The notes below the pieces were generated by a model. The model was not told the origin of the DNA. It saw nothing but the letters and a program-made list of their open reading frames with translations, and did not search any database. The translations under genes and the position numbers were made by a program. Shown here piece by piece: positions 27,408 to 34,880 of a DNA stretch of 34,880 nucleotides (within the stretch, counting starts at the first letter, position 1; each line of letters starts with the position of its first letter). Source of the stretch: CALZFJ01 sp051878575 (GTDB taxonomy: Bacteria; Bacteroidota; Bacteroidia; Bacteroidales; Muribaculaceae); contig JBJEKJ010000062.1 in the NCBI GenBank assembly GCA_051878575.1, positions 1 to 34,880 of the forward strand, written 5' to 3'.

Positions 27408-28364
27408 TTAGAAACGATAGCCTAACGTTATCATGAATGAACGATTTTTCACAGTCCTTTCGTAATTCTTCGCATCGTATCTATCACCATATCTTTCTAC
27501 GAATGTCTCCCATGAGTAATCTTTCTCATAGTATTTGTAGGCTGCTTCCATTGCATTCTTGCTTTGCTTCTTGGCATCGTTGATATTCATCAGGCCGAGG
27601 CCGTAACGGAAGGTGAGAGAATATTGCTTATACTCCACTCCAAGACCTAATACCAAACCTGCGTCGAAGCGCTTGCAGAAATTGAAAAGCGATTTCACCT
27701 CATAGTCTTCTTCATCACCCGGCACCGATACGCCGTCGGCAATACCATAAGCAAAATACGGACCTGCCAAAGCAAACACCTTCAGGTCGTTGTTAAGCAC
27801 CGGAAGCGGATAGGCGTATTTTGCCGCAACCTGCAACTCAAGATAATGAGTTCTCTGTTTCAGCTTATAGTCACCTTCACCATAGGTCGCACCCTTTGGC
27901 GCATAGAACAAGCCCGGCATAATCGATAAATTAGGCACCGAGGCAATGGGGAAATCGTAGGTTATACCTGCCGTGAATCCCGCCAGACTCTTGGCTTTAT
28001 CGTCATCACTTTCATCCTTGACCGAGATCTTCGCCGACGACAATCCGACCTCTATACCCCATCCCGTAATAGGATTCTTTGCCTTGGTCATAACGATAGG
28101 CTTTGGAAGGATATTCACAATAGTAGGCTGCATGTTGTTGTAGGATACGGTCAGCGTCTGATACTCGGCAGGAGCATCGATAGAGAACTTACCGTTAATA
28201 TCGGTTGTAGTGGCAATGCTCGTACCCGTCACAACCACCGACGCACCGCTCACAGGCTCATTTGTCTCGGCATTGATAACCACCGAGGAGACATTATTGC
28301 TTTGTGCCAAAGCTGCCGAAGCACAGCCTGCCAATCCCATTAAAAATAATGCTATCTTTTTCAT
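27408..28364 (-). CDS. Outer-membrane barrel protein with CarboxypepD_reg-like domain (copy 2)
   Basis: Exported outer-membrane protein of 318 residues. After the signal peptide (ALFLMGLAGCASAALAQ), residues about 25-100 form a CarboxypepD_reg-like beta-sandwich with TNEPVSGASVVVTGTS and TTDINGKFSIDAP. Residues about 105-318 look like a PorT/OmpA-type outer-membrane beta-barrel with alternating strands, closing with SFMITLGYRF, whose final Phe fits barrel insertion. It is the last gene of the WD40-caspase operon, 38 bases after its paralogue. In TonB receptors the same N-terminal domain precedes the plug; here it stands before a small barrel without a plug. Function unknown. Confidence 0.82.
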   Translation of the reverse strand: MKKIALFLMGLAGCASAALAQSNNVSSVVINAETNEPVSGASVVVTGTSIATTTDINGKFSIDAPAEYQTLTVSYNNMQPTIVNILPKPIVMTKAKNPITGWGIEVGLSSAKISVKDESDDDKAKSLAGFTAGITYDFPIASVPNLSIMPGLFYAPKGATYGEGDYKLKQRTHYLELQVAAKYAYPLPVLNNDLKVFALAGPYFAYGIADGVSVPGDEEDYEVKSLFNFCKRFDAGLVLGLGVEYKQYSLTFRYGLGLMNINDAKKQSKNAMEAAYKYYEKDYSWETFVERYGDRYDAKNYERTVKNRSFMITLGYRF

Positions 28365-28402
28365 ATTTCTATGCTGTATTTATCAGATTAGTAATGTGTG
28401 AG

Positions 28403-29260
28403 TTAAAAATTAAATCCTATGCAGACGTTGTGTGTGGTGAACGAATCAAAATTAAGATTTTTCGAATCTGCATCTGTCATTTTTATATAATCATATTTAT
28501 ATGCCACATACGCCCATTTGCCGAAATTGATACCGAATCGCGGACGAATCATGAAATCGACTCGCTCTTCAATACCCACATAGGCAGCACCGAAGTTGAC
28601 TTCGCCAAAGGCCGACAATCCCTTGAAAGACGGAGTTCTGAGAATGACACCCGTTGCAGCCGAGAACAACATTTCATTAATAGTCAAGTCGGAAATATTA
28701 TAGAACGATGCGCCGAAGTCGAGCACATGCCATCCGATATAATGATTGAAATTGTGCTTCCATCCTAAGTTGACGGAGAGAACATTGTAATCAACCTCAT
28801 CATTTCTATATGTGCGATAGTCTCTATATCTGTAAATTTTATCATAATATTCCTTCAAATCGCCGCCAAGCTGGCCGTAAGAAAACTCGAGGTTGAAAGC
28901 ATTGCGCTTGAAGTTGCGCTGAGGCTTGATAGCCTTAGTGGCAGCCGCCAATTTGGCCTGCTGAGCTTTCTCGGCAGATGCATAGAGCATTATTGGCTCA
29001 CGCTGTATGCTCACCACCTGCTTTTTCATACCGGAATAAGACACTGTGACGGTAGAGTATCCGTCGGGGACCACAATCGTGAACTTTCCGTCCATGTCGG
29101 TAATCGTGCTTACGGTTGTACCCGTCACCGTAACGGTAGCACCCATAATCGGCTCTCCCTCGTCAGAAACCACTGTACCACTGTAATTAACATCATCCGC
29201 AAAAGCCATTGCAAATACGGACAAGACTCCACAAAGAGTCGTCAATAATCTTTTTTTCAT
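28403..29260 (-). CDS. Outer-membrane barrel protein with CarboxypepD_reg-like domain (copy 1)
   Basis: Exported protein of 285 residues with the same plan as the next gene. A signal peptide (LLTTLCGVLSVFAMAFA) precedes a CarboxypepD_reg-like domain (GEPIMGATVTVTGTT then TDMDGKFTIVVPDG), a basic linker (KAIKPQRNFKRN), and a barrel of about 165 residues ending in HNVCIGFNF. The two paralogues are clearly related in the N-terminal domain but diverged in the barrel, suggesting an old duplication followed by specialisation. It starts 28 bases after the caspase-like gene, so it belongs to the same transcript. Role inferred as an outer-membrane partner of the WD40 and caspase proteins. Confidence 0.82.
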   Translation of the reverse strand: MKKRLLTTLCGVLSVFAMAFADDVNYSGTVVSDEGEPIMGATVTVTGTTVSTITDMDGKFTIVVPDGYSTVTVSYSGMKKQVVSIQREPIMLYASAEKAQQAKLAAATKAIKPQRNFKRNAFNLEFSYGQLGGDLKEYYDKIYRYRDYRTYRNDEVDYNVLSVNLGWKHNFNHYIGWHVLDFGASFYNISDLTINEMLFSAATGVILRTPSFKGLSAFGEVNFGAAYVGIEERVDFMIRPRFGINFGKWAYVAYKYDYIKMTDADSKNLNFDSFTTHNVCIGFNF

Positions 29261-29288
29261 TGTGTGAGTTGATTAAAATAGTTAAATA

Positions 29289-31859
29289 TTAGTTTTTGAA
29301 ATTCCATTTACGCCATTGATTCTCCACCGATGGAGCGGCCAGGCAAGTCGGCGTCTGCGACTTGTTGTTCTCCACGATGCTCTTTTTCGACACCTCGGCC
29401 TGAATGTAGTCCACCAAATCGCCGTAGTCGACATTGCCCTTCGACTCCTTGAGCTTCTTCAGCAGATAGTAGGTGAACAGTCCATGCCCTTTCTCCTTGT
29501 AGGGATATGCCGTCTCGCTGTCGGTAGCGGCACTAATCACCACCATATTTCCCTTAGGCTCACTTGGCTTAGGTTTTATAGCCACACCGCGCGCCGAGCT
29601 TGCCATAGTGGTTCCGTTGCGCTGCGAGCCGCTGAAGCATGCGTCGAGAAATACCGTCACCTGCCCCGAAGGCAGCCCTCCAAGCGTGGCATATAGATTG
29701 TCCAATCCATAGCCGGTGCTTGTGTTTGAGCCATAGCCGTCGACGGGAAGCAGATATGCCGACTTCGTGGCCTCATCGGGGATTCCGTGGCCGGCATAGT
29801 AGAAAATCATCCGGGCATTGCTGCCATAGACCTCGGCCACCGATTTCATCCAGTCGATTTCGGCTTTCATGTCGTTGTAGGTGGCATCGGCCACATAATG
29901 CACGTTCTTCTCGGGGCATCCCAGCGTCTTTATGCAATAGTTCTTGAAGGCCTGGCCGTCGTTGTTGGCAAATTGCACCTTGCTCTCCCTGCGATAGTTC
30001 TCATTGGAGATTATCACTGCAAAAAGATTCTCATTGGCCGTCTTGGCCGTAGGAATATCGGTGTCGACGTCGGATTTGCCCACGTTGACGCTGCTGTTCA
30101 CTATCTTTTGGCTCGAATGGGCCGCCGCATGCGAGTTCTGAGCCGTCAGCCCCGACATATCTATGGCCTCGAAATTATAGTTGATTTCGGTGTTCTGATA
30201 TGTGAGTGACGCATCGTTGTTGTAGATGTAGCTTCGGCCGGTATTCGTGCGGAAAGTGAGCTGCGCGAGCGCCAATTTGTCGTTGATGATGCAGAATTGC
30301 GGGTCGTCGGTATTCACCGAGTTCCATTGCGCCTCGAAATTCCTTGCCTCATTGTTGGTGCGAGGCACCGGAAGCAGCATGTTGCCCAAATCCTGCGAGG
30401 TAATCAGGAATACGCCGTTCTCGGCATCATATTTCTCGAGCCGCAGATTGTCGAAACGCATTTTGGGGCCGTATTCGGCAATGTATTTGTCCTCGGCCTC
30501 CTTGGCGAACACCTTTATCTTCTCCTCGCGCGTCTTGTCGGTCACACGGGCTTTGTATTCGGCCAGCGTCTCATAGTCGTCCTTTATCTGCCATTTGTTC
30601 ACCGCCGCCTCCACATAGCTCTTGGCAAAAGTGGAGAATGGCGGCACATCGGCAAAAGTCATCGCGCCGCCCGCGCCTGCCGGGCTGTAGGCCGACGCGC
30701 CCTGCCTCTGTGCCGGCTGCTCGTTGCGAGCCGTCGCTCCCTGCGCGGGAGCTGTGCCGAGACTTGTCACATTCGAGGCCACATAGCGTCCGCCCTTCTG
30801 CTGTATCTGAGCGATCAGCTTATTGGCCTCAGCCTCCTTGCCCATGCACTTGTAGGTGTCGGCGAGGGCGCCCATATACTTCGTCTCATTGGGATAAACG
30901 GCAACAATCCGCTCAAACAGCCCGGCAGCGACATTCAGATAGTTGTTGGCCTTCTGGCGCTGCTGCTGATAGGCGTTGGGGTCGTTGATGGAATTCGCGC
31001 CGTTGATCAGCTGCGCGGCATAGTTGTAGGACACGGTGGCATACATCCTGCACACGTTGAAGTCGTTGGGCTTTGCCTTGTAGAGCCGCTCGTAGAGAGG
31101 ATATGCGTCCATGTAGTTTCCGTCGTCGGCAAGCAGCTTCGCCTTTATAGGCAGCACCTTCATGTCGTTGGGATTCATCGAGAGGGCTCTCGTCACATAT
31201 TTCTCCAACGAGGCATTGTCCTTGTGCTCAATGCAGGCGTTGATAGCCTCATAGAGGAAATTCGACGTGGTGGGATACACCCTCAGCGCCTCGTCGATGG
31301 CAGCCAGCTGCCCCTTGAAGTCGCCATTGAACTTGTAGGCCCTCGCCATATATGTGTAGGAGTTCTCCAAGTTCTTCTGCTCGCCGGTCTCGATATAGCT
31401 CTTGAAGCAGTTTATCGCATCGTCGAACCGCTTGTTGTTGTAGGCCGTGGTAGCGGCGAAATAGCAAATTGTGGGATAATAGTCGCTCCTGCCGAACCGC
31501 TCCTTACGGAAAACCTGCATCTTAGGGATGTTGATGTAGGCCAAAGCGTAGTCAAGCGCCTTCAGTGCCGAGTTGTTCTGCGAGAAGTACACCGCTCCAT
31601 CGATCATATAGGGATAGACCTTGCGCAATCCTGCCAGTCCGGCTTGATTGGCGGGCTCATTCTTCACCGCATAGAGATATGCGCGATATGCCGAATAGAG
31701 CGACTCATACAAGGCGGCATTGCTTGTGCCCATGCCATGCTGGGCCACAAACGCCTCCATGTCCTTGTCGGCTTTGATTAGTGCCGAGGATTGCGCCGAT
31801 GCCACCGCGCACGACAGCGCCAACGCAATCACAAGGCCGATAGTTGTCATCTTCTTCAT
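29289..31859 (-). CDS. Secreted TPR protein with C-terminal caspase-like (C14) protease domain
   Basis: Exported protein of 856 residues. The signal peptide is about 1-22 (TTIGLVIALALSCAVASAQ). TPR-like helices span roughly 40-355, a Gln/Ala/Gly-rich linker about 365-400, and a middle domain about 401-590 is shared with the upstream WD40 protein. A caspase-fold domain (about 605-845) begins LFAVIISNENY. The catalytic dyad is intact: His691 in FYYAGHGIPDE and Cys741 in VFLDACFSGS. The motif VVISAATDSETAYPY and a GHGLFTYYLL strand complete the fold. Bacterial C14 proteases usually act in stress or immune signalling; this one is predicted to act outside the cytoplasm. It is the second gene of the operon, 26 bases after the WD40 gene. 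Confidence 0.9.
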   Translation of the reverse strand: MKKMTTIGLVIALALSCAVASAQSSALIKADKDMEAFVAQHGMGTSNAALYESLYSAYRAYLYAVKNEPANQAGLAGLRKVYPYMIDGAVYFSQNNSALKALDYALAYINIPKMQVFRKERFGRSDYYPTICYFAATTAYNNKRFDDAINCFKSYIETGEQKNLENSYTYMARAYKFNGDFKGQLAAIDEALRVYPTTSNFLYEAINACIEHKDNASLEKYVTRALSMNPNDMKVLPIKAKLLADDGNYMDAYPLYERLYKAKPNDFNVCRMYATVSYNYAAQLINGANSINDPNAYQQQRQKANNYLNVAAGLFERIVAVYPNETKYMGALADTYKCMGKEAEANKLIAQIQQKGGRYVASNVTSLGTAPAQGATARNEQPAQRQGASAYSPAGAGGAMTFADVPPFSTFAKSYVEAAVNKWQIKDDYETLAEYKARVTDKTREEKIKVFAKEAEDKYIAEYGPKMRFDNLRLEKYDAENGVFLITSQDLGNMLLPVPRTNNEARNFEAQWNSVNTDDPQFCIINDKLALAQLTFRTNTGRSYIYNNDASLTYQNTEINYNFEAIDMSGLTAQNSHAAAHSSQKIVNSSVNVGKSDVDTDIPTAKTANENLFAVIISNENYRRESKVQFANNDGQAFKNYCIKTLGCPEKNVHYVADATYNDMKAEIDWMKSVAEVYGSNARMIFYYAGHGIPDEATKSAYLLPVDGYGSNTSTGYGLDNLYATLGGLPSGQVTVFLDACFSGSQRNGTTMASSARGVAIKPKPSEPKGNMVVISAATDSETAYPYKEKGHGLFTYYLLKKLKESKGNVDYGDLVDYIQAEVSKKSIVENNKSQTPTCLAAPSVENQWRKWNFKN

Positions 31860-31885
31860 ACCTGCGTCATTTTATTGAATTATGA

Positions 31886-34072
31886 TTATTTGTCGAAAGC
31901 GTCCATGAAGATGAACTCCACGCTGATGCGGCGATACTCGCCACCCTTCTTGTCGGACAGCTCGATATTGTACTGGTAGTCGCAAATCATGTCTCTCAGC
32001 GAAGTCACGTTGCTGTCGATATAGTGCTTCACGCCCATCGCGCGCAAGAATGCCAACTGGTCGTTCTCGGTGATGCCCGACGACTTGCTGACAGAGATAT
32101 TCGCCAACTGTCCGTTCTTGTATATCAGCTCGTTGGCAAAGTCGCCATAGCATCCGTCGTAGGCTATGCGGCCCACAATTGGAGCAGCGTCGGCGCTACC
32201 CGTCACCTTGATGCGAATGCGCTTGCCGGGCTTGATATACTGGGCAAAATCGGAGGCGAAAGCCTTCTCCACAATCTTCAGCATCGACATTGCCGCGTTG
32301 CTCTCAGGAGTCTTGTATCTTCCCGAGGGGAAGTCCTCCTTTGACACAAACTCCTTCTCCACCTCGTATCCGTAGCTCACCTTGTAGTTCATGATGCTCT
32401 TTCCCGACGCGTCGACATCGCTCAGCACCTCGGTGTTGACATTGATGTGAGTGCGGTCGGAGATCTTATTCTCCTTCTTGGCAGTCTCCACAATTTCAGT
32501 CCTGATGTCCTTGAGCTTCATCTCCTCCATGCTCGACTGCTGGATAAGCTCAAGAGGCACAAAGCCCTCGTCGACCGACATTGCGGTCACCGACTTGCGG
32601 TCCAGGTTGTCGTAGACGTAGCGCTTGCCGGTCTGGGCATTGAGCACCTCGGTGTAAATCACCTCAAATTGGTCGTTCTCGTTCACGCCATAGACGGTAT
32701 TTGTGAACGACAGGTTTGCCGGATTGCCGAAAGATGCCAAATCCTCCTTGGGGATGTCGATGGCAATCGATGGCATGCCGTCGAATTCGAGGGCAAGGAG
32801 GTTCTTCTGAGTGTTGTAGTTGCCAAGCGTAATCGTCTGGGCGGCAATCATGTCGCCTGCCATCTCGGTGGCCACCTCACGCTCGAATGCCAATTGCTGC
32901 TGTGCGCGGGTCTCGTCGTTCACACGAATCCTATACTCCTCCATGCTCTCACCGTCCATAATCTTCATCCACTCGTTCATCTTGGCATTGACGGCGTCGG
33001 AGAGCTGCTGCACGCGGTTGGGCTGAAGCCCTGCAAGAGCCTGCATGATTACGCCCGAGCCTGAGGGATAGAGCATATAGCACTTCTCGGGGTTCTTCAC
33101 GTCCTGCACGAAGCGGATGTTGGAAATGCCGCCATTATAGCTCTTGACCTCAAACTTATCGGAGCTGTTGCGAAGATTCTGGAGGATGATGGTATTGGCA
33201 TCGGTCACCACGCCGATATACTTGTTGTCGGGGTGGAAATAGCAGGATATGCCGCTTCCCATTCCATCAAAAGTGTATCGTGGAGCAAACGCGCGCGTCT
33301 CATAGACGGTGACCACTCCGTCGGCCGTCAGCACGGCCATCATGGTGTTGTCGGCCGAGAAGGCTATGTCGGTGACTTGTGCCGTGGGGCTGATGCTCGT
33401 GCGCAGGTCCTTGCTTTGCAGGTTCCACACCTCCACGGTGGCACCATCGCTCACTGCGGCGAAATAGTTGTTCTCGCTAAGGGCCGTCAGCATAGGTGCG
33501 ATGCCGGCAGTCACCGAAGTGTAGGGTAGATACTTCTTCGTATCATAGAATTTCACCTCCTTGCTGGAGAAACCGGTGGCAAGCGTCTTGCCGTCGGGAG
33601 AATAGCAGATGTTAAGCATCTCGCCCGATGTGGCGTCCTCGATTTTTCCCACAAGGTTGTTGACGGCGTCGGCATCATAAATGTTGACAACCGATTGCAC
33701 CTTCTTGTCGTCGCCTGACGCCTCGGCCGATCCACCCTTGAGCGTGGACAATCCTTTGTTCTTGAGGTTGGCGAAGGTCTTGTTAAACGATCCGCTTCCC
33801 TGCTTCACAAGAACGGCACACGACACTCCGCCGGGCTGCACGGCCATCTGCTGCACATTCTTCAGCTTGCCCGCCAAGGCAAAGTTCATCAGATTATACA
33901 CCTTTCCATCAGAGAGATAGAAAACCTTGTAGGAATAGTTGTCGACAAAAGAGGGTTGGTATTTCAACTTGAACACTCTTTTCTCAAGCTCATTATTGCT
34001 TCCCTGAGCCGAGACTACACTGGCAAATGCACTTAATGAAATTGCCATTAAAAAAAATAACGCTCTTTTCAT
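31886..34072 (-). CDS. Secreted WD40-repeat protein with shared middle domain and OmpA-like C-terminus
   Basis: Exported protein of 728 residues, first gene of the operon. The signal peptide is about 1-22 (FFLMAISLSAFASVVSAQ). A WD40-type beta-propeller spans roughly 35-345, with units such as MLNICYSPDGKTLATGFSSK and VTDIAFSADNTMMAVLTADG. Residues about 358-520 form the domain shared with the caspase-like protein. The C-terminal part (about 585-725) resembles a diverged OmpA peptidoglycan-binding domain: IRIKVTGSADAAP, then ENDQLAFLRAMGVKHYI, and YRRISVEFIF at the end. Asp628 and Arg677 sit where OmpA domains contact peptidoglycan. This suggests a cell-wall-anchored scaffold. The WD40 call is firm; the OmpA-like call is moderate. 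Confidence 0.82.
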   Translation of the reverse strand: MKRALFFLMAISLSAFASVVSAQGSNNELEKRVFKLKYQPSFVDNYSYKVFYLSDGKVYNLMNFALAGKLKNVQQMAVQPGGVSCAVLVKQGSGSFNKTFANLKNKGLSTLKGGSAEASGDDKKVQSVVNIYDADAVNNLVGKIEDATSGEMLNICYSPDGKTLATGFSSKEVKFYDTKKYLPYTSVTAGIAPMLTALSENNYFAAVSDGATVEVWNLQSKDLRTSISPTAQVTDIAFSADNTMMAVLTADGVVTVYETRAFAPRYTFDGMGSGISCYFHPDNKYIGVVTDANTIILQNLRNSSDKFEVKSYNGGISNIRFVQDVKNPEKCYMLYPSGSGVIMQALAGLQPNRVQQLSDAVNAKMNEWMKIMDGESMEEYRIRVNDETRAQQQLAFEREVATEMAGDMIAAQTITLGNYNTQKNLLALEFDGMPSIAIDIPKEDLASFGNPANLSFTNTVYGVNENDQFEVIYTEVLNAQTGKRYVYDNLDRKSVTAMSVDEGFVPLELIQQSSMEEMKLKDIRTEIVETAKKENKISDRTHINVNTEVLSDVDASGKSIMNYKVSYGYEVEKEFVSKEDFPSGRYKTPESNAAMSMLKIVEKAFASDFAQYIKPGKRIRIKVTGSADAAPIVGRIAYDGCYGDFANELIYKNGQLANISVSKSSGITENDQLAFLRAMGVKHYIDSNVTSLRDMICDYQYNIELSDKKGGEYRRISVEFIFMDAFDK

Positions 34073-34190
34073 AATGCTATGTTTAGTTATTGGTTTTACT
34101 CACACTCAATAAAAGGCTTACTAAAAAAGAATAGCTACTCACTCAATATCCCTTAATAGCCATGCCTCGTCTTATCACAAACCAAGGCAT
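34073..34190. other. Leader region between the RNA terminator and the WD40 gene
   Basis: AT-rich stretch upstream of the minus-strand operon. No convincing TAnnTTTG promoter box is seen on the minus strand. It contains an inverted repeat (ATGCCT with AGGCAT, 34163-34190). Confidence 0.5.
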
Positions 34191-34223
34191 AAAAAAAGCG
34201 TGAACCGACGTTGTCCGATCCAC
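34191..34223 (-). terminator. Intrinsic terminator of the structured RNA
   Basis: On the minus strand GTGGATCG (34223-34216) pairs with CGGTTCAC (34207-34200) across an 8-base loop, with two G-U pairs. GC and seven T follow. It lies 118 bases upstream of the WD40 gene. Confidence 0.75.
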
Positions 34224-34640
34224 ACTCTGAGGCCGTGAGAATTGCCCTATACTGCTGAACGAACAACAGTATAAGCCCACGCCGATATGATTATGCACGT
34301 TGCCCCGACCTCACGCCCGGAATAGAACGCGCTTCACCCGAAAGCGCACGTCGTACCCTATGCGTAAATAATCGGTGCACGGAATAGTCACACCCTGGAC
34401 ATCTACCGTTGCTAAGTTCATTGGCAGTAACTTCTGGAATTTCTCACGTTTCAGAGTGTCAGCTGAACATAGCGCTGTAAACGCCTTCAATATGTCTTTG
34501 GACTACATTTCCCCACCCAAAAACCCTCTTCGTATAGATTAGCTATAGGCTTCTCCATACTCGGCTCGGCGTAGGAAGCCTTGTCAGTTGTCGCGAATGA
34601 GCGCGTCAATCCAAGGCAATTGATTCAAGGCAATAGTCCA
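34191..34640 (-). ncRNA. Candidate structured noncoding RNA of about 450 nt
   Basis: A stretch without a credible gene, bounded on the minus strand by a TATCTTTG box (34652-34645) and the terminator at 34191-34223. It has a strong long-range helix: 34222-34230 (ACACTCTGA) pairs exactly with 34451-34459, and 34234-34241 (CGTGAGAA) with 34441-34448, separated by a small internal loop and enclosing about 200 bases. Local hairpins include TATACTG/CAGTATA (34247-34272), GCGCTT/AAGCGC near 34331-34349, TATAG/CTATA near 34536-34550 and GGCTTC/GAAGCC near 34552-34580. Reading frames are short. I do not find the diagnostic motifs of tmRNA, RNase P or SRP RNA. It could be a Bacteroidales-specific RNA family (for example one like the Bacteroidales-1 motif) or a long regulatory leader; I cannot decide. 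Confidence 0.6.
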
Positions 34641-34644
34641 CTTG

Positions 34645-34652
34645 CAAAGATA
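34645..34652 (-). promoter_or_regulatory. -7 element of the structured RNA
   Basis: TATCTTTG on the minus strand matches TAnnTTTG exactly and follows an AT-rich tract (34653-34740). No TTG is at the expected upstream position. Transcription would start near 34640. Confidence 0.6.
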
Positions 34653-34880
34653 GAAATAAAAATTGATATAAATATTAACGAGAATGAAAAAATATTAGAA
34701 AACATTCCATAACTTTTTTTAATTCATCATTTCCATTCATATAAATTGTCACGCACCATTTTTCCAATTTTGGGGCTACCATAATCGCGTACCTCCGGCA
34801 CGCTGCCATTTCAGTCGGGGCTTCATTTACACACAGTTGGCTGCACCTTCGGCGCTACAAACAATGTGCTAACCACAATC
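34653..34880. other. Gene-free edge region
   Basis: No credible coding region is seen. Bases 34653-34740 are very AT-rich; 34771-34880 are GC-rich and compositionally distinct, with only short open frames. The latter may be the edge of a neighbouring element or a dispersed intergenic repeat. Confidence 0.35.

Noticed and set aside
30297..31781. 494-codon open frame on the plus strand
   Set aside because: Antisense to the TPR part of the caspase-like gene; no recognisable domain and shadow-like composition.
34350..34500. Short minus-strand reading frame (36 codons from an internal ATG, longer without one)
   Set aside because: It overlaps the long-range helix of the RNA candidate, has no good start context, and its product is not recognised.
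34191..34640. tmRNA or RNase P RNA
   Set aside because: No tRNA-like ends with CCA, no tag frame ending in ALAA, and none of the conserved RNase P blocks such as GAGGAAAGTCC or ACAGAA was found.

Overview
The window looks like a chromosome segment of a gut-type Bacteroidales bacterium, most likely of the Muribaculaceae or a close family; the family-level call is inference. Support: at least six promoters of the Bacteroidetes kind (a TTG about 19-20 bases upstream of a TAnnTTTG box), A-rich leaders instead of strong Shine-Dalgarno sites, a 496-residue signal peptidase I with a large insertion, secreted proteins with choice-of-anchor J and BspA-type leucine-rich repeats, CarboxypepD_reg-like outer-membrane barrels, and GC-rich coding sequence over AT-rich intergenic regions. 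No tRNA, rRNA, CRISPR array, insertion sequence or prophage was recognised.

Layout. 1-3265: a large secreted adhesin-like protein whose signal peptide lies upstream of the first usual start codon. 3409-4545: membrane acyltransferase, followed by a frameshifted relic of a DUF4249-like gene. 4869-7742: tight dapB-lepB-wbqC operon. 7866-8708: outer-membrane phospholipase A with a textbook promoter. 8934-11207: an XRE-cupin regulator and an acyl-CoA ligase. 11306-13432 (minus): HAD phosphatase and an orphan histidine kinase. 13563-14864 (minus): AAA/DUF4143 ATPase, then a 23-bp tandem repeat in a divergent promoter region. 15108-21288: TPR histidine kinase, NarL-type regulator and a BspA-like surface protein. 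21468-27298: small tail-anchored protein translationally coupled to a GH3-fold enzyme, then alkaline phosphatase and GH78 alpha-L-rhamnosidase. 27408-34072 (minus): a four-gene operon. 34191-34650 (minus): a probable structured RNA with its own promoter box and terminator.

The most interesting region is the minus-strand operon at 27408-34072. In transcription order it encodes a secreted WD40 protein with an OmpA-like C-terminus, a secreted TPR protein ending in a caspase-type protease with an intact His/Cys pair, and two outer-membrane barrels with N-terminal CarboxypepD_reg-like domains. The WD40 and caspase proteins share a middle domain of about 165 residues that I cannot assign to a known family. 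All four have signal peptides, so this looks like a cell-envelope complex built around a caspase-like protease. It is preceded by the structured RNA. I infer a linked system from operon structure and the shared domain; its function is unknown.
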